From positions 868,001 through 932,000 of the forward strand of contig NZ_CP109994.1 in assembly GCF_025947065.1 (NCBI RefSeq): a stretch of DNA of 64,000 nucleotides, given 5' to 3'. The notes under the pieces were generated by a model, which searched no databases, had not been told where the DNA came from, and was given only the letters and a program-made list of their open reading frames with translations. A program made the translations under genes and the position numbers. Every line of letters starts with the position of its first letter. Position 1 is the first letter of the stretch. The DNA comes from Flavobacterium sp. N1736. Lineage in GTDB: Bacteria > Bacteroidota > Bacteroidia > Flavobacteriales > Flavobacteriaceae. This document shows, in pieces, positions 33,490 through 42,028 of the stretch.

Positions 33490-35442
33490 ATGTTTATAAA
33501 AAATACCTACTATAAAAAATATACCTCGTCATTATTTATTCTGTTTTTAATTCTATGTAATGGTACAATTTCGGCACAAAAACAAACCAAACTCGATGGA
33601 GTTCAGGTAGCTTTTTTATCTGATGTGCATTTGCAGGATTTGTTCGGAAAATTTTCAGACAATGATTATCGAGGCGTTTTAAATCCCAAAACAGGAAAAT
33701 ATACTTTATTGAGAACGATGGCTTCTCAATTGCATTCGACCCGAATTTTTAACGAAAATTATTTTGCTTTTATCGCAGCTTTAGATGATATCGCAAAGCG
33801 AAAGATAAAGTTTGTAGCACTTCCGGGCGATTATACAGATGACGGACAGCCAATACATGTGCGCGGATTAGAAGAAATTCTCGATCAATACCGAAAAAAA
33901 TATGGGATTGAATTTTTCATTACTACCGGAAATCACGATCCCGTAGGACCATTTGCACAGGAATCCGGCAAAGAAGATTTTTTAGGAAAAGAAGGTAAAA
34001 GCCAACCCATTTATAGCAAAGAAGGCATGTATAAGCCAAATTTGAATATTGAACAGCCAGTTATTGTAACAGCCGATATTGCTAAAATGGGTTATTTAGG
34101 AATAACCGAAGGACTGAAAAATTTTGGTTTTTATCCAGATCAAAAATATAAATACTGGGCAACACCTTTTTCGACTTATAACAGTGAAAATTATAGTTTT
34201 GAAAAAGCGACCGAAGTTTCAAAATTAACAAACAGAGTTTATGAAGTGGCGCCGGGTTATGAAGTTCCCGATGTAAGTTATGTCGTTGAACCGATTGACG
34301 GACTTTGGCTGATGGCGATTGATGGCAATGTGTATATACGCAAGAAAAATGCCACTGCAGACCCTAAAGATCCTGCAAATTATTCAGAAGCAAGTACGGG
34401 TTATAACAATGTGCTTTCGAATAAAAAACACCTGATAAAATGGGTCGAACAAATTTCGGCAGAAGCCAAAAAACAAGGTAAAACTTTAGTTGCTTTTAGT
34501 CATTTCCCCATGATTGATTTTAATGACGACGCTTCCGCGGAAATAAAAGAATTACTTGGTCCAAACAAATGGCAATTAAACCGTGTTCCCGTTGAAGAAG
34601 TGGCGCAGACGTTTGCTGATGCAGGCTTAAAAATTCATTTTGGCGGACACATGCATATCAACGATACCGGAATTCGCACCACCGCAAAGGGAAATACGCT
34701 GGTCAATATTCAAACGCCATCTTTGGCGGCGTATATTCCTGCTTATAAACTATTGACTATTAAAAAAGATAATCTTGTAGATATTCAAACCATTACGATT
34801 GATAAAGTAAAAGGATATAATGAACTTTTTGACTTGTATAAAATGGAATATCAGTTTTTAGAATCGCAAAAAACAAAAGATATTTGGAACAAAGCCATTT
34901 TAGAAACCAAAAACTACCACGATTTCACAGATTTTCACCTGAAAGAATTAGTGCGCCTGCGTTTTCTTTCTGACGATTGGCCTTCAGATTTCAAGAACTT
35001 TTTTCTCAATATTTCTGCTCAGGAATTATTGGTTCTGGCAAATATTCAATCGGATAAAGACTTTGATTTTATTCTGAAAAACAAAGAAAGTTCCCAAAAA
35101 GAATGGGCAGAAGCCGAGCAGAAAACAAACAAAATCTTAGCGCAAAACAATTTCAAAAAAACAGATTTTAACTGGACAGGTTATGATTTTCTGGTAGATT
35201 TTTACCGTTTTCGCAGTGCAGATGAACTGGCTTTGGTTGATGTTGGCGAAAAAAGAGCCGCACAATACAAAGTTTTATCACAAATGTTTTTCGAAAATCA
35301 TAAAGACGATACTTCAAAAGAAAAACCTTTTCAAAATCAATTGCGTCTTTTTCTGGTGATCTTCAATAAATTTATGCACGAAGTTCCTGCAGATCATTTT
35401 AGTGTAGATTTGAAAACGGGAGAAATTAAAAGATTGAATTGA
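33490..35442 (+). CDS. Secreted metallophosphoesterase
   Basis: This 650-residue protein has a signal peptide (to about residue 30, TISAQ). The calcineurin-like dimetal motifs appear in order: DVH (D45, H47), GDYTDDG (D114), GNHD (148-150), SHFPM and GGHMH (about 385). The C-terminal ~200 residues are helical and extra to the core fold. Members hydrolyse phosphomonoesters, diesters, nucleotides or acid-sphingomyelinase-type substrates; the length with a helical tail resembles the latter group. It faces the PI-PLC-like gene across a repeat region, suggesting a shared phosphate-scavenging theme. Confidence 0.88.
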   Translation: MFIKNTYYKKYTSSLFILFLILCNGTISAQKQTKLDGVQVAFLSDVHLQDLFGKFSDNDYRGVLNPKTGKYTLLRTMASQLHSTRIFNENYFAFIAALDDIAKRKIKFVALPGDYTDDGQPIHVRGLEEILDQYRKKYGIEFFITTGNHDPVGPFAQESGKEDFLGKEGKSQPIYSKEGMYKPNLNIEQPVIVTADIAKMGYLGITEGLKNFGFYPDQKYKYWATPFSTYNSENYSFEKATEVSKLTNRVYEVAPGYEVPDVSYVVEPIDGLWLMAIDGNVYIRKKNATADPKDPANYSEASTGYNNVLSNKKHLIKWVEQISAEAKKQGKTLVAFSHFPMIDFNDDASAEIKELLGPNKWQLNRVPVEEVAQTFADAGLKIHFGGHMHINDTGIRTTAKGNTLVNIQTPSLAAYIPAYKLLTIKKDNLVDIQTITIDKVKGYNELFDLYKMEYQFLESQKTKDIWNKAILETKNYHDFTDFHLKELVRLRFLSDDWPSDFKNFFLNISAQELLVLANIQSDKDFDFILKNKESSQKEWAEAEQKTNKILAQNNFKKTDFNWTGYDFLVDFYRFRSADELALVDVGEKRAAQYKVLSQMFFENHKDDTSKEKPFQNQLRLFLVIFNKFMHEVPADHFSVDLKTGEIKRLN

Positions 35443-35454
35443 GAAATGGTACGC

Positions 35455-35500
35455 TGATGACGCGGATTCGCTAAAGCGAAAACACGGATTTTTACGGATT
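35455..35500. repeat. Short imperfect repeat (GCGGATTCGCTAAAGCGAA)
   Basis: It contains the small hairpin TTCGCTAAAGCGAA and the repeated word ACGGATTTTTACGGATTTT. It directly precedes the next hairpin element and is non-coding. Confidence 0.5.
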
Positions 35501-35511
35501 TTATTCTTTTT

Positions 35512-35674
35512 GTCATTGCGAGGAACGAAGCAATCCCACTTGCTAAATCCACACCAGTAACCCCGACAGGTTTTTAAAACCTGTCGGGGTTTGTTGTTAT
35601 TTTAATTTTTATAATAAGGAACGGAGATTCTTAATTGATATTGCAAGTGAGATTGCTTCGTTCCTCGCAATGAC
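35512..35674. repeat. Variant long hairpin with a short palindrome nested in its loop
   Basis: The arms at 35512-35543 and 35643-35674 pair over 32 bases with one mismatch. The left arm begins GTCATTGCGAGGAACGAAGC. The outer bases GTCATT.CGAGG resemble the other long hairpins, but the inner arm and loop differ. The palindrome AACCCCGACAGG...CCTGTCGGGGTT (35559-35592) sits inside the loop. The element lies between convergent genes. Confidence 0.88.
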
Positions 35675-35734
35675 CGCGCTTTATAAATAAAATCATTGCG
35701 GTTAAATTATACTCATTTCACTGAAAACTAAAAA

Positions 35735-35785
35735 CCAAGACTGCAAACTGAGACTGAGACTGAGACTGAGACTGAAAACCGAGAC
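35735..35785. repeat. GAGACT tandem words
   Basis: About five copies of GAGACT, plus variants such as CCAAGACTGCAAACT, lie just after the PI-PLC stop codon. The vocabulary (ACTGAGACTG, CAAACTG) is shared with the array at 55637-55800. Confidence 0.7.
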
Positions 35786-35792
35786 TGAAAAC

Positions 35793-36854
35793 TTATTCCC
35801 GCCCGTTAACAGGATCAACCCTTACATAAGTTCCGTCATCGTATTTTATCTGATAAGGCGAATCGAAAAACGTACTTGGCAAATAATAATCAGTAGTAAT
35901 AACTTGTGCTCCAGAGGCTTTTGCGGCATTAAAATGCGAGTAATCATTTTTGCGTGCTTCTTTAGTATCAGAATCTGCTCTGGTGCGAATGATGTATCCT
36001 TTTTTAACTAAATCTGCAATTTGAGGATCTTCAGAATTATTACGGAATAAGGTTGCGGCTTCGGGTTTTCCGGGATCGGCGTTGATGAAAATGGCACGAC
36101 CTTTTAACGACGGATGATTTTGAGCATATAAATCTCTTTTTGCACCGTTGTTATCCAAAATAAACAAAAATTTTCCTTTTGCTTTTTTAAGCGTTGGCCA
36201 ATTATGGTTTAAAACGGCTTCTTCAAGTGTTTTGTATTTTCCGCGCACCATATCAGGCGTGATTAATTTATTGCCTAAACCTTTTCGAAGTTCTTTATCT
36301 AAGGCATCAAATAATTCAGGTGTATATTCCTCAGATTTTGTTCCAAAGTAACTCTCATCATCTTTTGGTTCTAAAGTAATAAAAACGGGAACGTGATCAG
36401 GATTTGCATCAGACCATTTTTTTAATTCTGCAAGACAGCTTTGAAGTGTATAACACGATGTTCTAAAATCAATATCGACCATGTGAAAAACTTTAAAACC
36501 CGGTTTTTTCATTTCTCCATTCGGGTCGTAAGCTTCTTCAGATTTTGCAATATCCAAACCTTTTGGATGTGCAAATTTTCCGCCTTTTGCATCGCCGTGA
36601 ACATCAATTTCAAGGCTTCTTAAACCTTTATTTAATTGATCTGTAAGGCTAATGTGCGTGTATTGCAAACCTTTTAATGAACGGGAAGTATCTTTTGCCT
36701 GAATAATATTGTACAAATCAGTTTCGATGGCGTGTCTGTAACTATTGTGCGAACCAATAACCTGCAATTGGTTAATTTTTAAATCGTCACTTTGCGCGTT
36801 TGAACTGTAACTTACAGCTATAGTAAATAATAATGTAAACAGAATATGTTTCAT
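35793..36854 (-). CDS. Secreted Ca2+-dependent PI-PLC-like phosphodiesterase
   Basis: This 353-residue protein has a signal peptide (to about residue 21, SSNAQ). VIGSHNSYRH holds the first catalytic His (H36), LRSLEIDVHGD supplies the acidic metal ligands (E82, D84), and VFHMVDIDF has a second His (H124). These match the Ca2+-dependent phosphoinositide-specific PLC family of bacteria, which cleaves phosphodiester head groups. The true substrate in soil bacteria may be glycerophospho-inositol or other phospholipids. It is divergent from the sigma/FecR/SusCD operon, 270 bases away, which suggests shared control. Confidence 0.88.
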   Translation of the reverse strand: MKHILFTLLFTIAVSYSSNAQSDDLKINQLQVIGSHNSYRHAIETDLYNIIQAKDTSRSLKGLQYTHISLTDQLNKGLRSLEIDVHGDAKGGKFAHPKGLDIAKSEEAYDPNGEMKKPGFKVFHMVDIDFRTSCYTLQSCLAELKKWSDANPDHVPVFITLEPKDDESYFGTKSEEYTPELFDALDKELRKGLGNKLITPDMVRGKYKTLEEAVLNHNWPTLKKAKGKFLFILDNNGAKRDLYAQNHPSLKGRAIFINADPGKPEAATLFRNNSEDPQIADLVKKGYIIRTRADSDTKEARKNDYSHFNAAKASGAQVITTDYYLPSTFFDSPYQIKYDDGTYVRVDPVNGRE

Positions 36855-37123
36855 AGATTGAAATAATAGGAATTAATAAAAAAAGAGTGGAGACGAGACA
36901 GGTGAACTTTGTCAATTTTTGAGATTACTAAAGTATAATTAGGATTTGGTTCTGATGTTAGATTAAAAAAAACAAATCGCAATGTGATTATGATTTTTCG
37001 TATCAAAAAGTAGTATTAATAAAACAAACGAATCGATTTATTAATTTAAAGATAACGTTCAGGAAAAAAACAATGGTATTTCATTTTATTATTTTACATG
37101 ATATAATACTACCCAAATAAGCA

Positions 37124-37648
37124 ATGAAAAACCCTGAGATTTTTGAAGAAACGTATACGCAATACTGGAAAAAGCTGACTGCTTTTTCGTATACGATGAC
37201 TCAGGATAATGACTTGGCGCAGAATATTGTTCAGGATGTTTTTGTGGATTTATGGGAAAGAAGAAATGATGTCGAAATAAACGCCATCGAACCTTATTTG
37301 TTCAGGGCGGTAAAAAATCAGGTTTTCAAACATTATCAAAATAATAAATTCGACAAAACGATTCTTGAAGATAAATTTGAAGATTATGTAATTGATCATT
37401 TTGCGACAATCGATCCTGAATTAATGGATTTACTTTATTCCTTATTAGATAAACTTCCTGAAAAACGCAAAGAGGTTTTATTAATGTATAAAATGCAGGA
37501 TATGACGATTGATCAAATTGCTGATGAATTGGGAATCTCAAAACAAACTGTTAAAAATCAAATTTCTTCGGGACTAAAACAATTGCGTGAAGGCTTGAAA
37601 GACCTTGCCTGGCTTGCTCCATTTATCATTTTACAACAAAAGCTTTAA
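37124..37648 (+). CDS. ECF-type RNA polymerase sigma factor
   Basis: This 174-residue sigma70-family factor has region 2 (about 12-75, with DNDLAQNIVQDVFVDLWERR) and region 4 (about 105-155, with HTH IADELGISKQTVKNQISSG). It has the length and layout of Bacteroidetes FecI-like factors. It precedes FecR by 83 bases and the SusC/SusD genes, the standard arrangement in which it drives transcription of the uptake genes when released by the anti-sigma factor. Confidence 0.93.
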   Translation: MKNPEIFEETYTQYWKKLTAFSYTMTQDNDLAQNIVQDVFVDLWERRNDVEINAIEPYLFRAVKNQVFKHYQNNKFDKTILEDKFEDYVIDHFATIDPELMDLLYSLLDKLPEKRKEVLLMYKMQDMTIDQIADELGISKQTVKNQISSGLKQLREGLKDLAWLAPFIILQQKL

Positions 37649-37731
37649 GATAACTTTGTGTTAATGGTTTCGTAATATTTCAGGATAGTACGATTTAATG
37701 ATTCTTGTACTTATAGGTAATAATAAGTATT

Positions 37732-38655
37732 ATGATAAAAAGAATCAAACATAGTTTAGAATATCTAATTGATAAAAGCTCCCGAAACAGAACATCTGAA
37801 GCAGAAGAAAATTTACTTAATGATTTTGCTTTAAGCGAATATCAAAATTCAAAATGGGATGAAAATTCGATGGGAAATTCTAATACAGTTTCTCAAAATA
37901 TATATGAAGGAATTCAACTTCGAATTGTGAAGAAGAAAACGTTCAATCCATATTTCAAATACATGGCCGCTGCCAGTATTCTTTTTCTTGTTGGTTTAGG
38001 GTTTTTCTTTAAACCGGGCTTTTCAGCCGAAAAGCAATTAACATTTAAAACATCAGATGTCCCCAAATCTATCAAATTAAGTGATGGTTCGAAAATTTAT
38101 CTGGCAGCAAACTCATCATTTCAGTATCCTGAAAAATTTAACGAAGGCGAAAGGAAGGTTTCTTTATTAAAAGGAAGCGCTTTTTTTGAAGTTGCCAAAG
38201 ACAAAAAACATCCTTTTATTATCACATCGCGCGATATTAAAACGAGAGTTGTGGGAACTTCTTTCCATATTCAGTTATCCAAAACAAAATGTGAAGTAAT
38301 TGTTGTAACCGGAAAAGTAAATGTTTCTTCAAAAGGTCAAAGTGTCGATTTAGTTCCATATGAAGAAGCATTGTTTTCTGGTGAAAAACTAGCCAAACTT
38401 CCTGTTAATAAAGAATTAGCAGTGAATTGGTACACCACCGATATTTCCTTAAATGAAGCAACTCTTGAACATGTAATTACCGTTTTACAATATAAATACG
38501 GAGTAACATTTGAATGCGAAAACAAAGCCGTTTTAAATATTCCGGTTACCGTATTCATCGAAAAGAATGCTTCGCTTGAAAGCGTATTAAAACAAATAAA
38601 TTATATCACAAACCTAAAATTTAATGTTTATGACGAAACAGTAAAAGTGAACTAA
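37732..38655 (+). CDS. FecR-family anti-sigma factor
   Basis: This 307-residue inner-membrane protein has a cytoplasmic N-terminal ~75 residues that should bind the sigma factor. One membrane helix follows (about 76-94), then a periplasmic FecR domain (LSDGSKIYLAANSSFQYPEKF, GSAFFEVAKDKKHPFIITS) and a C-terminal DUF4974-like portion (about 235-307). It relays the occupancy of the SusC-like transporter, whose STN domain should contact the periplasmic part. Position and spacing support an operon with the flanking genes. Confidence 0.93.
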   Translation: MIKRIKHSLEYLIDKSSRNRTSEAEENLLNDFALSEYQNSKWDENSMGNSNTVSQNIYEGIQLRIVKKKTFNPYFKYMAAASILFLVGLGFFFKPGFSAEKQLTFKTSDVPKSIKLSDGSKIYLAANSSFQYPEKFNEGERKVSLLKGSAFFEVAKDKKHPFIITSRDIKTRVVGTSFHIQLSKTKCEVIVVTGKVNVSSKGQSVDLVPYEEALFSGEKLAKLPVNKELAVNWYTTDISLNEATLEHVITVLQYKYGVTFECENKAVLNIPVTVFIEKNASLESVLKQINYITNLKFNVYDETVKVN

Positions 38656-38668
38656 AATCAAAAAAAAA

Positions 38669-38689
38669 GCAGTTGCTGAGAACAACTGC
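38669..38689 (+). promoter_or_regulatory. Hairpin between fecR and susC
   Basis: GCAGTTG and CAACTGC pair perfectly around a seven-base loop. No T-tract follows, so it is more likely an mRNA processing, stability or attenuation element separating regulator and transporter expression than a full terminator. Confidence 0.6.
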
Positions 38690-38728
38690 GATTAATAATT
38701 AAGTATCGAAAAACCAATAACTTAAATC

Positions 38729-41700
38729 ATGTATTTTAAACTTCAAAAATTAAATCTTCTAAAGGGAATTTTCTTTTTAGTTCTGGCGTCGCTGTCCGTA
38801 CAAACCGGTTACAGTACAACTGTCATTAAAAAATCAAAAATAGAAAATAAAATAGAAAAAGCAACATTAGTTTCTATTTTTTCAAAATTGAGCAAACAAA
38901 CGGACTATAAATTTAGTTACGGACAAGCTATTATTGCTGACAATACAACCTATACAGTAAATTATAATAATGAATCTGTGGCGGTAATTTTAAGTGATCT
39001 TTCTAAAAAAGCTAATTTCAATTATAACATTAATGGCAAATTAGTTTTAATTCAGAAAACAGTTGTAAAATCGACATCAGAAGTAGAGAAAATTAAAGTT
39101 AAAGGAAAAGTTATCGACGAAAACGGCGTGCCAATGCCGGGCGTAACGGTTTTAGAAACCGGTACAAAAAACGCTACTGTTTCTAATTTTGACGGTGAAT
39201 TTGAACTTTCGGTTACTGAAGGTAAAACAATCGAAGTTTCATATTTAGGATATACAACTAAAACGGTTGGTGTACAAAGTAATTTCATGACCATTCAGTT
39301 AGCGCCAAATACTTCTGAACTGACAGAAGTTGTGGTTGTAGGTTATGGTAAACAAGCTAAAAAAGATGTTACAGGAGCTGTAACTCAACTTGAGGCGGCA
39401 AATTTTAAACAAGGAGTTAACATTTCTGTAGATAATTTGATTCAGGGAAAAGTTGCCGGTGTTCGTGTTGTTAGTACAAGCGGTGAGCCGGGAGCTGGTG
39501 TAAATGTTACAATTCGCGGTGTTGGATCTATCAGAAGCGGAAGTACGCCTTTGTTTGTTGTTGATGGTATGCCTTTGTCTAATGATGACGTGAGTCCGTC
39601 GGGAAGTAATGTTGGTTTTGGAGCATCATCTGCAAAAAATCCATTAAACTTTTTGAATACAAGTGATATCGAATCGATTACGGTTTTAAAAGATGCTTCT
39701 GCAGCTGCTATTTACGGAGCAAGAGGTTCTAACGGAGTTGTTTTGGTTACGACTAAAAAAGGATCAAAAGGGGAGGGAACTTTAACTTTTGACTCTTATA
39801 TGGGAGTTTCGACAGTGGCTCATAAATTAGATGTTTTAAGTGCAGACGAATACAGAAAAGCGATTAAAGATCCTGCTTTTGATCATGGTGGAAACACAGA
39901 CTGGCAAGATGTGATTTTTAGAAAAGCAGTTACTACAAACAATGCTTTGTCTTTTGCAAAACAAACAGAATCAGGAAATTATTACGCATCTGTTGCACAA
40001 ATGGATCAGGAAGGAATTATTCATAACAGTAATTTCAAACGTATTTCGGGTAGAATTAATGCTGCTGAATCATTTTTAGACAACAAACGTTTAAAATTAA
40101 AAGTAAACCTTACGGCGAGTCAAACTACAGATGATGGAGTTCCTACAAGTGATGACGGTGGTTCTAACGGACAATTGATCGTGCATACTTTGATGGCAAA
40201 CCCAACAAGATCAGTATTTGATGCAAACGGTGTGTATACAAACTTTAATATGAATGCGCATTATAATCCTGCTTATTTATTGAGTATTTATGAGGACCAA
40301 ACACGTACATTGAGGGTTTTAGGAAATTTTGAAGCTTCTTTTAGAATCATCGACGGATTAGAATATAAGTTAAACGTTGGTGTAGATCGTTCTACGGCGG
40401 AAAGAAATACGACTATTTATCAAAACTTAACAGATTTAAATCCAAAAGGAACAAGCGATGCAAATGGTAGATATGTTCAAAATAATTTAGATTCTGAAAA
40501 TTCTTTGATTGAACATTATCTGACTTATAATTTGTTGTTGAATAAACATAAATTTGAAGTTTTAGGTGGTTTCTCTTATCAAAAATTTGAAAATTCAGGT
40601 ACTAGTTTCAGCCTTACCGGAATTGCGAATAAAGGAGTTGGTATAAAACCATCAATTAATCCCGGTTCTGCAGGAATTCAGTCAGGAACTTTAGGATTTG
40701 CTCAGGAAAACGAATTGCAATCTTATTTTGGAAGATTAAATTATACTTTCAATGATAAATATTTGCTAACAGCTTCTATGAGAGCTGACGGTTCTACTCG
40801 TTTTGGTGATAATAACAAATACGGATACTTTCCTTCATTTGCTTTGGGATGGAATATATCTAAAGAAAGTTTCTTAGAAAATGTAACGGCTGTAAGCAAC
40901 TTAAAACTTAGAGCGAGCTGGGGACAAACCGGAAATCAGGAAGTTCAGAATAAAATTACGCAGCCAAGTTATTCTTTATCTGGTCCGGACGGTTATTATT
41001 TATATGATGATTTGAATTTGGTAAACGGAGTTTCTGTAGTAAGAACACCAAATCCTGATTTAAAATGGGAAGTTGTTACACAATACAATTTAGGTTTAGA
41101 TTTTAGTTTATGGAATGATAAATTCTACGGAACTCTTGATTATTTCAACAAAACAACTACAGATGCGATCTTAAACATTCCTTCGCCACCATTAAGCCCA
41201 ACACCAACAGTTTGGACAAATATTAGTCAGGGAAAAATTATCAACAAAGGTTTTGAGTTTATGTTAGGTTCAAAATTAATTGACACTAAAAATTTTAAAT
41301 GGAATGTTGATGTAAACGGAGCAACATTAAATAATAAAATTGAAGATTTACCGGTTTCAGAAATCTTAACAGGAACTATTTCAGGACCTGGACAATCCGG
41401 AGTAAACGCGAACATTTACAGAAGCGGTTATTCAGCTGGTTCATTTTATTTGTTAGAGCATATTGGGTTTGATAGTAAAGGTGCAAATATTTTTAAAGAT
41501 CAAAACAATGATGGTAAAATTGATAATAGTGACAGAATTATTATCGAAGGCGCTTTGCCAACTTTTTACTACGGAATTAATAGTGATATGACGTATAAAA
41601 ACTTTAGTTTTTCATTCTCAATCATTGGTCAAACAGGAGGTTATTTGTTGAATAACACAGGATTAAATGCGTTAAACATCAACAATCTTGCATCTGACAG

Positions 41701-42025
41701 AAACGTTGCTACAGATTATTACGAGTCTGGTGCAAACCCGGCAAATTCGCCAATTGTATCAACACTTTTCTTAGAGAAATCTGATTTTATCAGATTAAAT
41801 ACAGCTCGTTTGGGTTACAATTTTGATTTGAAAAACGTGGGCTGGTTAAACGGATTAACGCTTTATATAACAGGAAATAACCTGGTTACCATTACTCATT
41901 ATTCAGGATTTGACCCATTAATCAACAGTCCAAAATCTAACGGAGGAAACCAATCTATTGGTATTGATTATGCTGCTTATCCAACTTCCAGAACGTTCAG
42001 TTTCGGAGCAACTTTAAAATTATAA
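38729..42025 (+). CDS. SusC/RagA TonB-dependent outer-membrane transporter with STN domain
   Basis: This 1098-residue transporter has a signal region to about residue 30. A secretin/TonB N-terminal (STN) signalling domain follows (about 45-112). A carboxypeptidase-D-like domain (about 123-195) leads into VVVVGYGKQAKKDVTGAV, the standard SusC junction, then the plug and the 22-strand barrel ending in FSFGATLKL. The STN domain marks it as a transducer that signals through FecR to the ECF sigma factor. The substrate is unknown; there are no glycoside hydrolases or lyases beside it, but a PI-PLC-like enzyme is divergent and a metallophosphoesterase is near. The SusD gene begins four bases after its stop. 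Confidence 0.95.
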   Translation: MYFKLQKLNLLKGIFFLVLASLSVQTGYSTTVIKKSKIENKIEKATLVSIFSKLSKQTDYKFSYGQAIIADNTTYTVNYNNESVAVILSDLSKKANFNYNINGKLVLIQKTVVKSTSEVEKIKVKGKVIDENGVPMPGVTVLETGTKNATVSNFDGEFELSVTEGKTIEVSYLGYTTKTVGVQSNFMTIQLAPNTSELTEVVVVGYGKQAKKDVTGAVTQLEAANFKQGVNISVDNLIQGKVAGVRVVSTSGEPGAGVNVTIRGVGSIRSGSTPLFVVDGMPLSNDDVSPSGSNVGFGASSAKNPLNFLNTSDIESITVLKDASAAAIYGARGSNGVVLVTTKKGSKGEGTLTFDSYMGVSTVAHKLDVLSADEYRKAIKDPAFDHGGNTDWQDVIFRKAVTTNNALSFAKQTESGNYYASVAQMDQEGIIHNSNFKRISGRINAAESFLDNKRLKLKVNLTASQTTDDGVPTSDDGGSNGQLIVHTLMANPTRSVFDANGVYTNFNMNAHYNPAYLLSIYEDQTRTLRVLGNFEASFRIIDGLEYKLNVGVDRSTAERNTTIYQNLTDLNPKGTSDANGRYVQNNLDSENSLIEHYLTYNLLLNKHKFEVLGGFSYQKFENSGTSFSLTGIANKGVGIKPSINPGSAGIQSGTLGFAQENELQSYFGRLNYTFNDKYLLTASMRADGSTRFGDNNKYGYFPSFALGWNISKESFLENVTAVSNLKLRASWGQTGNQEVQNKITQPSYSLSGPDGYYLYDDLNLVNGVSVVRTPNPDLKWEVVTQYNLGLDFSLWNDKFYGTLDYFNKTTTDAILNIPSPPLSPTPTVWTNISQGKIINKGFEFMLGSKLIDTKNFKWNVDVNGATLNNKIEDLPVSEILTGTISGPGQSGVNANIYRSGYSAGSFYLLEHIGFDSKGANIFKDQNNDGKIDNSDRIIIEGALPTFYYGINSDMTYKNFSFSFSIIGQTGGYLLNNTGLNALNINNLASDRNVATDYYESGANPANSPIVSTLFLEKSDFIRLNTARLGYNFDLKNVGWLNGLTLYITGNNLVTITHYSGFDPLINSPKSNGGNQSIGIDYAAYPTSRTFSFGATLKL

Positions 42026-42028
42026 ATC

